From: a virus
Strand: one strand, 5' to 3'
Length of the DNA stretch: 23,042 nucleotides
Virus record (IMG/VR): IMGVR_UViG_3300008448_000690
Coordinates: 1-23,042 of that record
The stretch's first letter is position 1. Every line of letters begins with the position of its first letter. Positions 1 to 8,289 of this stretch are shown piece after piece. The position numbers were made by a program, and so were the translations under genes. The notes under the pieces were generated by a model. That model was not told the origin of the DNA and made no database searches. It saw nothing but the letters and a program-made list of their open reading frames with translations.

Positions 1-723
1 AGGGCCGGTAATGTAGACTCTATTCAAAGTGTTTTAGTAACAAATTCAATTACAACGGGTTCAATTACTTTGACTCAAACTGGTTCTTTCGCAGAATTAG
101 TAACAACACAAGACGGAAATATAGGTAGAGATTTGTATGTAATTAGAGATATTATTACAAACAATGATATTGATGCGGGTGGAGACATTAGTGGTAGTGG
201 ATTACAAGTAAATGATACTCTTAATGTAACACATGAGTACTTAACATTTACAGGAAGTGCAAATTTAACAGGTTCAGTTGGTGTATTGGGTAATTTGACT
301 GTATTGGGTTCAGTAAATGCACAACAATTTAATATCAATGTAATTTCATCATCTGTTATATATCAAAGTGGTTCTACTAAATTTGGTGATACAATAGATG
401 ATAAACATGAATTTACCGGTTCGGTAGATATAAGTGGTTCATTGATTGTAAATGGTAGTGAAGTAGGTATTGCACCTGGTCCAAATACGTTTGATTTTAA
501 TCTAGACCCTGAAGCAGCGGGGACGGTAAACTTTATAGAAGATAGTACCGGTAACACTCAAGCAATTGCTAGAACTGGTTCTTTTGATGTTTTAATTGGT
601 AATAATAGATATTTATCAATTAGTTCATCCGCTATGAATGTTACAACGGGTAGTATAACGGCAAACTATATGCATTTGGCAAAATATATAACAACGGCAG
701 GAGATTTGGATTTTAATATTTAA
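1..723 (+). CDS. Tail fibre-like structural protein, 3' end (5' partial)
   Basis: The reading frame is open from the first base of the window, so this is the last 240 residues of a longer protein; the TTG at 70 is not a believable start. The protein is rich in Ser, Thr, Gly, Asn and short beta-type repeats (for example GSVDISGSLIVNGSE and GNLTVLGSV), the style of phage tail fibre and baseplate-decorating proteins. The segment around SGSTKFGDTIDD followed by FTGSVDISGS is of a type common in fibres of environmental phages. It ends in MHLAKYITTAGDLDFNI and has no S74 peptidase domain, unlike the next two genes. It is followed after 30 bases by a paralogous-looking fibre gene. Role in host recognition is inferred from composition and context; the missing N-terminus prevents a firmer call. 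Confidence 0.7.
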   Translation, partial: RAGNVDSIQSVLVTNSITTGSITLTQTGSFAELVTTQDGNIGRDLYVIRDIITNNDIDAGGDISGSGLQVNDTLNVTHEYLTFTGSANLTGSVGVLGNLTVLGSVNAQQFNINVISSSVIYQSGSTKFGDTIDDKHEFTGSVDISGSLIVNGSEVGIAPGPNTFDFNLDPEAAGTVNFIEDSTGNTQAIARTGSFDVLIGNNRYLSISSSAMNVTTGSITANYMHLAKYITTAGDLDFNI

Positions 724-725
724 TC

Positions 726-735
726 ATATTTATAA
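726..735 (+). promoter_or_regulatory. Candidate late promoter motif ATATTTATAA
   Basis: The motif starts 28 bases upstream of the ATG at 754, in the 30-base gap between two fibre genes. It is one of nine copies of ATATTTATA(A/T), or near-copies, found just upstream of genes in this window. No matching -35-type element is shared between copies. Confidence 0.4.
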
Positions 736-753
736 GAAACACAAAAGAATTAA

Positions 754-3231
754 ATGGCAGCTATATTTCAATTAAGAAGGGGTACAACCAACATCTCATT
801 AGCAGATGGAGAATTATACTTACATCAGGGTTCCGGTTCATTACAATTTGGTAGCGGGTCTACACAATATAATGTATTAACTTTAAACGCACCTGTAAAA
901 GGTGATATTAATTTAACTGGAAACATAACAGCATCATCTGCATATTTTAGTGGAGATGTTGCAATTTCTGGAAACCTATTTCTTGGAAATGCATCAAACG
1001 ATACAATTACTGCCGGTGGAGAGTTTACTTCAAATTTAATTCCAAACCCAACAAATACATATGCATTGGGTTCTTCTACAAAACTTTGGAAAGAAGTCCA
1101 TGCAACATCTATTTCAGGAGCAATAGCAGCAACAAATGGTGTTATTTCTGGTTCGGCACAAATAGCAGCATCACTACCTACTGGAATCGTTTCAGGTTCT
1201 TCACAAATAAATTTTACACAAATAAATGGGATATCAAATGATATAGTATCTGCATCAACTGATAGTACAAATATTGATTTTACTATTACAAATGGTAATA
1301 TTTCTGCAAATTTAAAAGGTGGAGTTGTATCTGGTTCATCACAAATAATATCGGTGTTAGATTCATTAAATCAATTTAGTAGTTCTATAAATACAGCAAC
1401 TGCTTCATTAAATTTAACAACAGCAAGTTTAAACACATTTACTGCTAGTAATGGTAATATATCATTAAATGAATATACTCAATCTTTAAAAGCGGCAATT
1501 AGTTTAGATACTACAAATGTAACTATATTGGGTGATTTGACCGTAAACGGAACAACTACTCAAATTAACTCTACACAAGTTAATATTGGTGAAAATATAT
1601 TAGAATTAAATTTTGGAGGTTCTGCAAATACTGCTGGAATTTATACAAAAGATGCAACCGGTGGTTCAACTACTTCTGGTTCTTTATTATGGGATTCAAC
1701 AAATGATTTTTGGAAAGCTGGTAAGAAAGATTTAGAATCAAAATTATTATTGGCAGGGGGTGATAATATATTATCGTCATCTGCACAATTAGTTGAATTG
1801 AATTCATTTACACAATCATCTAATTTAAGATTAAATAATTTAGAATCCAAATCAGCTTCGGTTGATATTAGTATTGCAAATTTAAATATAGTATCATCTA
1901 GTGTAAACGATTTTACAGCATCTACTTTAAATAGATTAAATAATTTACAATCAAAATCTTCATCAATTGATATTATTGTTTCCAATTTACAAATATCAAG
2001 TTCAAATTTAAATATAGTAAGCGCATCGTTAAATTCATATACTGCAAGTAATGATATTACCAATACTAATCAAAATAATAGATTAAGTAAATTGGAAGAA
2101 AGTACATCTTCATTAAATACATTTACTGCCTCGGTTGCCGGACATATTTCTGATATTAATGCTTGGACAGGTTCTCAAAAACAAAAAGATACAACACTAG
2201 AAAATGTAACAAGTTCTTTAAATTTACATACCCAATCATTAAACTCATATACAAGTTCAACCGAAGTAAGATTAGATGATTTGGAATATACTGCATCAAT
2301 TTCAATAGGTGCAGGTTTAGCTGGAGAATTTAGTAAAATTAATCAGGTAACCGCTTCATTACAATTATTTACTTCTTCAATTAATACAACGATTAAGACT
2401 AAATTAGATACCGATGGTGTAATAAGTGGTTCATCACAAGTTTCATATATTGGATTATCTAATATACCAGCGGGAATTATATCTTCATCTGCACAAATTG
2501 ATACACTATTTAATATAGATGGAATAGTTAGTGGCTCATCTCAAATTTCATATGTGGGATTGAGTAATATACCGGCCGGAATTATTAGTGGTAGTTCTCA
2601 AATTACATCATTATTACCTTCTGGAGTAATTTCTGGTTCTTCGCAAGTTTATTCGGGTGTAAGTGGAGATATTACAATAGCATCAAATGGTGTTGCAACA
2701 ATTCAAGCAAATTCGGTAGCATTAGGAGTTGATACTACTGGTAATTATATGAGTGATTTAACTCAAGGTACTGGTGTTACAATTTCACATACTCCTGGAG
2801 AAGGTTCAAATGCAACTATTTCGATTGCACAAGCAGTAGCAACAACATCCGATGTACAATTTGGTTCATTAGGAATTGGAACTGCAGCAAGTGGAGTTAG
2901 TGGTGAGATTAGAGCAACTGGTGACATAACGGCGTTTTATTCATCAGATGAAAGATTAAAATCAAATATACAACCAATAGGAGAGGCATTAACGAAAGTA
3001 AATCAAATTAGTGGTAATGTATATGATTGGAAAGAAGGATTCGAAAATATACACTCGCATACTGGTACGGATATAGGAGTAATAGCACAAGAAATTGAAA
3101 AAGTATTACCATACGCAGTAATTGATAGAGATAATGGATATAAAGCGGTAAATTACGAAAAAATAGTTCCACTATTAATTCAAGCAATAAAAGAATTATC
3201 ATCTAAAATTGATAGATTGGAAAGCAAATAG
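754..3231 (+). CDS. Tail fibre with C-terminal S74 intramolecular chaperone peptidase
   Basis: An 825-residue fibre. Residues about 5-40 (FQLRRGTT, GELYLH) resemble the N-terminal domain of major tropism determinant-type phage receptor binders. The middle is Ser/Thr-rich with repeats: a GVISGSSQI-type 9-mer recurs near residues 129, 144, 190, 555, 574, 590, 609 and 624, and NRLNNLESKS / SLNTFTAS heptad-like units suggest a trimeric stalk. Residues 730-825 are a peptidase S74 domain beginning SSDERLKSNI, with the later conserved IGVIAQEIEKVLP and GYKAVNYEKIVPLL. In this family the domain assists trimerisation and then cuts itself off at the Ser of the S-D-x-R-x-K motif, so cleavage near Ser731 is expected. 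The last residues look coiled-coil. The start has an A-rich leader (AAAAGAATTAA) and no Shine-Dalgarno. It is paralogous to the next gene. Confidence 0.9.
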   Translation: MAAIFQLRRGTTNISLADGELYLHQGSGSLQFGSGSTQYNVLTLNAPVKGDINLTGNITASSAYFSGDVAISGNLFLGNASNDTITAGGEFTSNLIPNPTNTYALGSSTKLWKEVHATSISGAIAATNGVISGSAQIAASLPTGIVSGSSQINFTQINGISNDIVSASTDSTNIDFTITNGNISANLKGGVVSGSSQIISVLDSLNQFSSSINTATASLNLTTASLNTFTASNGNISLNEYTQSLKAAISLDTTNVTILGDLTVNGTTTQINSTQVNIGENILELNFGGSANTAGIYTKDATGGSTTSGSLLWDSTNDFWKAGKKDLESKLLLAGGDNILSSSAQLVELNSFTQSSNLRLNNLESKSASVDISIANLNIVSSSVNDFTASTLNRLNNLQSKSSSIDIIVSNLQISSSNLNIVSASLNSYTASNDITNTNQNNRLSKLEESTSSLNTFTASVAGHISDINAWTGSQKQKDTTLENVTSSLNLHTQSLNSYTSSTEVRLDDLEYTASISIGAGLAGEFSKINQVTASLQLFTSSINTTIKTKLDTDGVISGSSQVSYIGLSNIPAGIISSSAQIDTLFNIDGIVSGSSQISYVGLSNIPAGIISGSSQITSLLPSGVISGSSQVYSGVSGDITIASNGVATIQANSVALGVDTTGNYMSDLTQGTGVTISHTPGEGSNATISIAQAVATTSDVQFGSLGIGTAASGVSGEIRATGDITAFYSSDERLKSNIQPIGEALTKVNQISGNVYDWKEGFENIHSHTGTDIGVIAQEIEKVLPYAVIDRDNGYKAVNYEKIVPLLIQAIKELSSKIDRLESK
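2413..2622 (+). repeat. Two tandem 35-codon repeats inside the fibre gene
   Basis: Two 105-base units (2413-2517 and 2518-2622) encode residues 554-588 and 589-623. Both read D-G-(V/I)-(I/V)-SGSSQ-(V/I)-S-Y-(I/V)-GLSNIPAGIIS, then diverge in the last third. A partial third unit (GVISGSSQV) follows. The DNA differs at many third positions, so this is an old, diverged duplication. Confidence 0.75.
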
Positions 3232-3241
3232 ATATTTATAA
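3232..3241 (+). promoter_or_regulatory. Candidate late promoter motif ATATTTATAA
   Basis: The motif begins one base after the stop codon of the first S74 fibre and lies 60 bases upstream of the ATG at 3292, the longest spacing in the set. The 60-base gap is otherwise A-rich and contains no hairpin terminator that I can see. Confidence 0.4.
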
Positions 3242-3291
3242 GGGTATAAGGAATTTCTTGTACTTTAAACTAAAAAAAAGAGTAAACTAAA

Positions 3292-5472
3292 ATGGGACTT
3301 AAATTTAGACGTGGTACGAACGCACAAAAATCCGGTTCGTTGGCATTTGGAGAACCTTATGTAAATACGGACTTAGGAACATTACAAATCGGTGGATTAA
3401 CCGGAGATATTACACTAGGAGCATCAGGAACAGGAAGTCAGGGTTCATTTGCTGGTATTTCAGGTTCTTCATTAGATATTACAGGTAACGCAAAAATTGA
3501 TGGTAATTTAATATTAGGTGGTACAATTACAATTGGTGATGCATCAACAGATAATGTTGTTGTAAACGCTGATTTGAGTTCATCAATTATACCAAATGAT
3601 GATAACGCATTTGATTTAGGTTCTACTTCTAAAAGATATAGAGCAATTTATGGTACAAATATATATGGTGCTATAAATGCAACAAATGGTGTGATAAGTG
3701 GTTCATCACAATTAAATACTTTAGCAACAACTGGTTCAAATACATTTAAGGGTAACCAAACAATCATAGGTAGTGGTGCAGGATTTGCAGCATATATATC
3801 AACATCTGTAAACGATGCAACATTAGGATTAGATACAACTGCCAATGTAAACGCAATGTATTTCTTAAAAGCTACTGAAAAGAATTTTGAAGTTAGTTTT
3901 GATACAACAAATGCAAATGGTATATTTAGATTACTACCATATGATAATAATAGTTTTATTCAAATAGGCAACCCATCTAATTCAGGTAATAGCAATACCG
4001 ATTATGTATTTGTTGCAGAATCAACTTATGGTAACGTATTGTTAGGTCCAGGAATTGGAAATGCAACATCATATTTAGGAGGTTCAACTCCATTAACTGA
4101 TAAAGTTCAAATAGCTGGTAATTTGTATGTGAGTGGAGCAATAAAAGCCAATTCATTTACGGGTTCAATTGCAGCAACAAATGGTGTTGTATCTGGCTCA
4201 TCTCAAGTAACTTTAAGTTCAACAACTGGATATAGTGATTTTAGTTCTTCATTGAATAGTAGAATATTAACTGAAAAAGGTAGAGTTGATGCAATACTTT
4301 CGGCAGCAGATGCAGATAAAGATTCATTTGCAGAAATTGTAACATTAATTAATTCAGTAGATACGACAAACGATAGTGCATTTGCATCATTTTATACTGC
4401 AAGTGTTGGTAGATTAAATAATTTAGAATCAACATCTGCAAGTTTATTAATTGAAACTGCAAATTTAGAATCATTCAGTAGTTCAGCACTTACAAGATTA
4501 TCGGCATTAGAATCTGAAACTTCTAACTTGGAATCATTTAGTTCTTCTGCATTGACAAGATTGACTAATTTGGAAGGTACTGATATTGGAATTACCTTAA
4601 CAGGTGATGTAACTGGTACAGGAACAATTACAAATTTAGGTAACGTTTCATTCGCAACTACAATAGCAGCAAATTCAGTAGCATTAGGAACTGATACAAC
4701 TGGCGATTATGTTGCAAGTTTAGTAGCAGGTACTAACATTACTCTTTCTAATAATAGTGGTGAAAGTGCAACCCCAACAATCGGTTTAACAAATAACGCA
4801 ATAACAATTGCAGGACAATCAACTGCATTGGGTAGTTCGATAACTGCGGAAACTATTAGAACAGCAATTGGAGCAGTTGTAACTGGTTCGGCTCAAATAG
4901 ATGTTGCATCTACTACCGGTGATATTGCATTAGGAACTAGAACATCTGGTAACTATGTAGCAACAATAACCGGAGGAACTGGCGTATCATCGACAGGTGC
5001 AACAACCGGTGAAGGAATTGCACATACAATTTCAATTGGACAGCCTGTTGCAACATCGGATAACGTTAGATTTAATTCAATTGGTGTTGGTGTAGCAGCA
5101 AGTGCGACTGCAGGTAGAATTGATGCAGCAAACGATATCGTAGCATTTTCATCTTCTGATATTCGTTTCAAAGAAAATATCAAACCAATTGAAAATGCAT
5201 TACAAAAGATTTCTAAAATTAGTGGTAATACTTACGATTGGAAAGAAGAAAACAAAATTGAACACGGATATGAAGGAAACGATGTAGGTGTAATTGCACA
5301 AGAAATCGAAGAAGTTCTACCACAATTAGTTCAAACTCGTGAAAACGGATATAAAGCAGTTAAATACGATAAATTAGTAGCATTATTAATTGAAGGTATT
5401 AAAGAACAACAACAACAAATTCATTCTTTAACAATAGAAGTAGAGGAGTTAAAGAAACAAAAAGGTTTATAA
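3292..5472 (+). CDS. Second tail fibre with C-terminal S74 intramolecular chaperone peptidase
   Basis: A 726-residue paralogue of the preceding fibre. The N-terminus (LKFRRGTNAQKSGSLAFGEP, then a TLQIGGLTGD segment) again resembles the Mtd-type N-terminal domain. A shared segment (IIPNDDNAFDLGSTSKRYRAI, then GAINATNGVISGSSQL) matches IIPN/LIPN...LGSSTKLW...GVISGSAQ in the neighbour. Two near-identical stalk units read NLESFSSSALTRL. Residues about 620-726 form the S74 domain: SSSDIRFKEN, DVGVIAQEIEEVLP, GYKAVKYDKLVALL, then a coiled-coil tail (EVEELKKQ). Self-cleavage at about Ser622 is expected from the family. The glycosyltransferase gene begins 4 bases after the stop, implying coupled translation. 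Tandem paralogues may bind different receptors or form one compound fibre; the sequence does not decide this. Confidence 0.9.
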   Translation: MGLKFRRGTNAQKSGSLAFGEPYVNTDLGTLQIGGLTGDITLGASGTGSQGSFAGISGSSLDITGNAKIDGNLILGGTITIGDASTDNVVVNADLSSSIIPNDDNAFDLGSTSKRYRAIYGTNIYGAINATNGVISGSSQLNTLATTGSNTFKGNQTIIGSGAGFAAYISTSVNDATLGLDTTANVNAMYFLKATEKNFEVSFDTTNANGIFRLLPYDNNSFIQIGNPSNSGNSNTDYVFVAESTYGNVLLGPGIGNATSYLGGSTPLTDKVQIAGNLYVSGAIKANSFTGSIAATNGVVSGSSQVTLSSTTGYSDFSSSLNSRILTEKGRVDAILSAADADKDSFAEIVTLINSVDTTNDSAFASFYTASVGRLNNLESTSASLLIETANLESFSSSALTRLSALESETSNLESFSSSALTRLTNLEGTDIGITLTGDVTGTGTITNLGNVSFATTIAANSVALGTDTTGDYVASLVAGTNITLSNNSGESATPTIGLTNNAITIAGQSTALGSSITAETIRTAIGAVVTGSAQIDVASTTGDIALGTRTSGNYVATITGGTGVSSTGATTGEGIAHTISIGQPVATSDNVRFNSIGVGVAASATAGRIDAANDIVAFSSSDIRFKENIKPIENALQKISKISGNTYDWKEENKIEHGYEGNDVGVIAQEIEEVLPQLVQTRENGYKAVKYDKLVALLIEGIKEQQQQIHSLTIEVEELKKQKGL

Positions 5473-5475
5473 TTA

Positions 5476-6474
5476 ATGTATGATGTTTACTACACTACCG
5501 CGGGTGGACCTTGGTTCAACAGCGGTGCAGATATATGGGTAACCGAATGGATAAAAGAAGTGGCACCTCATTTAGAAGTGAAGCCACTTCTACTTTTCCA
5601 TAGAAAGAAACCGGATAACTACGAAGAATTTCCAATTGATATTGACCACGTTTGGGAAACGAATGAATTAGAAATAGATAATATTCTAAAATCAGCTAGA
5701 AAGGTACACATTCTTCATGGTCATTATACTCCTACTACCGCTATTCATAATAATTTAGATAAAATTGATTCAATTATATTTCATAATTTAACAAAAGTAT
5801 CTATGTTATCCCAGATGGGAAAAGATGAATATCTTCATTGGTATGGAAATTGGGAATGGGAAAGTGAGTTAATAAATAAAATTAAAAATAAGATTTGGGT
5901 AGGATTATATCATTTTCCATATAAAACAGAAAATTTATATCATATTCCAAATACTTACGAATTTATAAATAATAAAAAATTAAGTGATTCTACAAAAGTT
6001 GGATTTGCTGCAAGAGCAGAGGGTAGAAAAAATGTAGAATATATAAATGAATTGGAAAGTTATATATTTACCAATTCGGATACATTTAATAAATATTATA
6101 GAAAAAAATATGGATATACATTCGAAAAAGGAAAAGTTTACAAATTTGATTATAAGCATAAGGAAAGGTTCTATGGACTTGATTGGGGAATATCTCACTC
6201 TTGCTTTGAACATGAACCCTTCGGATATGGAATATTTGAAGCAGTTGATTGGGGTAAACTACCGATATTACATGAAAAGTGGCACGACCCACTTGATTAT
6301 AAGTACAAAGCGGTTGACGAGGAGACATTTAAAAAGACCTACAAAACGATTTGTCAGGATGATTACGAAACCCGTAATGAGGAGTTTAAAAAATTAAAAA
6401 ATTGGATGATTAAACACTTTTCTAACAAAGAAGTGTGGAAAGAAAAACTTTTAGATATTTATAACGGAGAATAA
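5476..6474 (+). CDS. GT4-like (GT-B fold) glycosyltransferase
   Basis: A 332-residue protein with features of retaining GT-B glycosyltransferases. An N-terminal TTAGGPWFNSGAD segment looks like the Gly-rich donor/acceptor loop. Residues 175-187 read VGFAARAEGRKNV, in the place where GT4 enzymes have a (G/A)R-x-x-x-KN phosphate-binding strand-loop. The nucleotide-sugar motif E-x7-E is present at Glu247 and Glu255 within EHEPFGYGIFEAVDWGKLPI. No signal peptide or membrane segment is visible, so it should act in the cytoplasm of the infected cell. It lies between fibre genes and begins 4 bases after an S74 fibre, which suggests that it modifies a virion protein; modification of host surface sugars or phage DNA is also possible. 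Donor and acceptor cannot be read from the sequence. Confidence 0.75.
   Translation: MYDVYYTTAGGPWFNSGADIWVTEWIKEVAPHLEVKPLLLFHRKKPDNYEEFPIDIDHVWETNELEIDNILKSARKVHILHGHYTPTTAIHNNLDKIDSIIFHNLTKVSMLSQMGKDEYLHWYGNWEWESELINKIKNKIWVGLYHFPYKTENLYHIPNTYEFINNKKLSDSTKVGFAARAEGRKNVEYINELESYIFTNSDTFNKYYRKKYGYTFEKGKVYKFDYKHKERFYGLDWGISHSCFEHEPFGYGIFEAVDWGKLPILHEKWHDPLDYKYKAVDEETFKKTYKTICQDDYETRNEEFKKLKNWMIKHFSNKEVWKEKLLDIYNGE
6455..6464 (+). promoter_or_regulatory. Candidate late promoter motif ATATTTATAA inside the end of a gene
   Basis: This copy lies within the last codons of the glycosyltransferase gene (encoding D-I-Y-N) and 31 bases upstream of the ATG at 6486. The intergenic gap here is only 11 bases, so a promoter for the Hint-LamG gene would have to overlap the upstream gene. 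Confidence 0.35.
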
Positions 6475-6485
6475 CACTTTATACA

Positions 6486-8222
6486 ATGGCAAGAACAAAT
6501 TTATCATTAGGTAACTTATATAGAGCAGTAAGTGGTTCTGCTAGAGCAGGAGCAGTTTCAATTGGAGGTCTTGGTGGTCAAACTACAAATGGTTCTTTAT
6601 TATCATTTGCAACTGATGCAATAACCATCGCACCACCGACATACACTTATATAGTAGAAAGTACAACTGAAAACGGACAGTTCTCATTTAGTTCAACTGG
6701 TTCTTTATTCTATTCCAAAGTTCAACAACAATATAATAATTATACGTGTTCTTTTAATAATGCAAATTTCTCAACAGGAAGTAAGACAGTATCTACTGGT
6801 CCTACATTATTTCCAATAACACCTGCATCAATAGCACAATCTACATATTCTGAAGCATCATCTGTTTTAACAATGAAATATGAAGATGGATATAATGTAA
6901 ATGCAACAAATTATGGGAGTGTAACGACAAAAACATTATATGCAGTAGATGTTTATAATACAATTAACCAACCAGATTTTTGTTTATTATTTGGTACAAA
7001 GGTACAATTAACCGATGGTACTGAAACAAATGTAGAAGATTTAAATGTAGGTGATACTATTAAAGCATGGGTTCCTACTAATTTACCAGATGAAACTCAA
7101 TCTACGGAAAGTGACCAGGTTGATTGGAGATTCCATATGTTAGAAACAAATAGTGGAGAATATCAAGAAGTAGTTGTATCAGATGTTGTATTCAACTTTG
7201 CAAGTGGATATTTTTCAATAAATGATGGATTAATTAAAGCAACCGGAACACATCCAATTTGGGTATGGGATGCCGAAATACAAAAATATAAATTTAAATT
7301 AGCAGAAGATATTTTACCTGCTGATAAAATTGTAAAATACGATGAATTCGATGGTGTTCAAGAAATAGAAGTTTATAATATTGAAATAGTAACCGAAGAT
7401 GTAGAAATTGTAACACTTAATGTAGAAAATTTTGACGTTTATTTAGCAAATGGAACCATTTCGCACAACAAAGGTACAACGACACAACCATACATTCCAT
7501 CTTCTGGATTAAGAATGTATTTAGACCCATCAAAAGCATCATCAACAGATGGCACAGTCGGTACGGATTGGTTAGATTTGACCGGATATGGTACAGGTGT
7601 TAGACCTGCAGGTGCACCAAATGGTCTTGGTATTAGTGGTGGAAACCCAACGTATAATAATGGTGCAAGTAGAAAAGAAAAATATTGGTCATTGGATACT
7701 AATAAGTTTTGGTATAAAGATGGTTCATCAAATATAAATGGTGGATATACTCAATTTAACACAACTGCATATTCGGTAATAGCTTGGGTGAGATTCACAT
7801 CTCATCCTGCAAATGGGTATTATCAAATATTTGGTAAACACGATAATGGAGCATCACCGAGAGAAATTGCAGTTTATTTAAATTCAAATGGTAGTGGTAC
7901 TTATTTTATACACGATGGTACGACTGTACAATTTAATAGTAATACATTTACTCTTTCATTGAATACTTGGTATATGGTTACATACACCGCAGCATTAAAT
8001 GGTACAAACGTTGCTTATACTGATACTACATCAAGAGGAACTGTATCGAATGGTTCAAAAAATTATACTACATCGGGATTAATTCAAATTGGTGGTGGAT
8101 ATGGTGATAACAATTACTATTTCAATGGACAATTTGGTCCTGTGTTATTTTACAATACACAATTAAGTGGAACGGATATTACACAAGTATATAATTATTT
8201 CCAACCGACATATAGACCATAA
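6486..8222 (+). CDS. Virion/tail protein with intein-like Hint domain and C-terminal LamG (concanavalin A-like) domain
   Basis: A 578-residue three-part protein. Residues 1-165 are a Ser/Gly-rich N-terminal part of unknown type, probably the virion-attachment region. Residues 166-328 are a Hint domain: block A starts at Cys166 (CLLFGTKVQLTDGTE, then VEDLNVGDTIKAW), block B carries T-G-T-H at 253-256 (ATGTHPIWVW), and block F ends NFDVYLANGTISHN at 327-328. Residues about 337-578 form a LamG-3-like beta sandwich (GLRMYLDPSKA, YSVIAWVRF, NTWYMVTYTA, YFNGQFGPVLFYNTQLS). The residue after His-Asn is Lys329, not Cys, Ser or Thr, so ordinary splicing by transesterification is not expected; cleavage at one or both ends is. 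No homing endonuclease motif is seen. The LamG part could bind host glycans. Its location between fibre and sheath genes supports a tail-adhesin role. Confidence 0.85.
   Translation: MARTNLSLGNLYRAVSGSARAGAVSIGGLGGQTTNGSLLSFATDAITIAPPTYTYIVESTTENGQFSFSSTGSLFYSKVQQQYNNYTCSFNNANFSTGSKTVSTGPTLFPITPASIAQSTYSEASSVLTMKYEDGYNVNATNYGSVTTKTLYAVDVYNTINQPDFCLLFGTKVQLTDGTETNVEDLNVGDTIKAWVPTNLPDETQSTESDQVDWRFHMLETNSGEYQEVVVSDVVFNFASGYFSINDGLIKATGTHPIWVWDAEIQKYKFKLAEDILPADKIVKYDEFDGVQEIEVYNIEIVTEDVEIVTLNVENFDVYLANGTISHNKGTTTQPYIPSSGLRMYLDPSKASSTDGTVGTDWLDLTGYGTGVRPAGAPNGLGISGGNPTYNNGASRKEKYWSLDTNKFWYKDGSSNINGGYTQFNTTAYSVIAWVRFTSHPANGYYQIFGKHDNGASPREIAVYLNSNGSGTYFIHDGTTVQFNSNTFTLSLNTWYMVTYTAALNGTNVAYTDTTSRGTVSNGSKNYTTSGLIQIGGGYGDNNYYFNGQFGPVLFYNTQLSGTDITQVYNYFQPTYRP
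6981..7469 (+). other. Hint (intein-like autoprocessing) domain coding region
   Basis: This stretch runs from the TGT codon of Cys166 (6981) to the AAC codon of Asn328 (7467-7469) and encodes 163 residues, the size of a mini-intein without endonuclease. Codon use and AT content match the flanking gene, so a recent insertion is not indicated. The codon at +1 is AAA (Lys), as in intein-like domains that cleave rather than splice. Confidence 0.8.
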
Positions 8223-8246
8223 TTTGTTGTTTTGGTTGAAAAGTTT

Positions 8247-8256
8247 ATATTTATAT
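8247..8256 (+). promoter_or_regulatory. Candidate late promoter motif ATATTTATAT upstream of the sheath gene
   Basis: The motif lies 43 bases upstream of the sheath ATG at 8290 in the 67-base gap after the Hint-LamG gene. It is preceded by a TTG-rich stretch (8224-8238). No terminator hairpin is visible in this gap. Confidence 0.45.
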
Positions 8257-8289
8257 TGAGAATTAATAAATTTAAATTAAGCATATAAA

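Noticed and set aside
70-723. TTG at 70 as the true start of the first gene
   Set aside because: The same frame is open back to base 1 with fibre-like residues (VTNSITTGSITL), so the gene begins before the window.
754-5472. Diversity-generating retroelement target, suggested by Mtd-like N-terminal domains
   Set aside because: No reverse transcriptase, template repeat or adenine-rich variable repeat is visible in the window, and the C-termini are S74 domains rather than C-type lectin folds.
6047-6397. Second-frame + strand ORF inside the glycosyltransferase gene, and many - strand ORFs of 60-140 codons elsewhere
   Set aside because: They are shadows of strong genes, lack family features and show composition expected from reading AT-rich genes out of frame.
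6413-6433. Possible hairpin CACTT...AAGTG near the end of the glycosyltransferase gene
   Set aside because: Only five pairs, inside the gene, with no T tract after it.
6486-8222. Canonical splicing intein or homing element
   Set aside because: The +1 residue is Lys, no endonuclease motif is present, and the host protein is not a typical intein target; composition matches the flanks.
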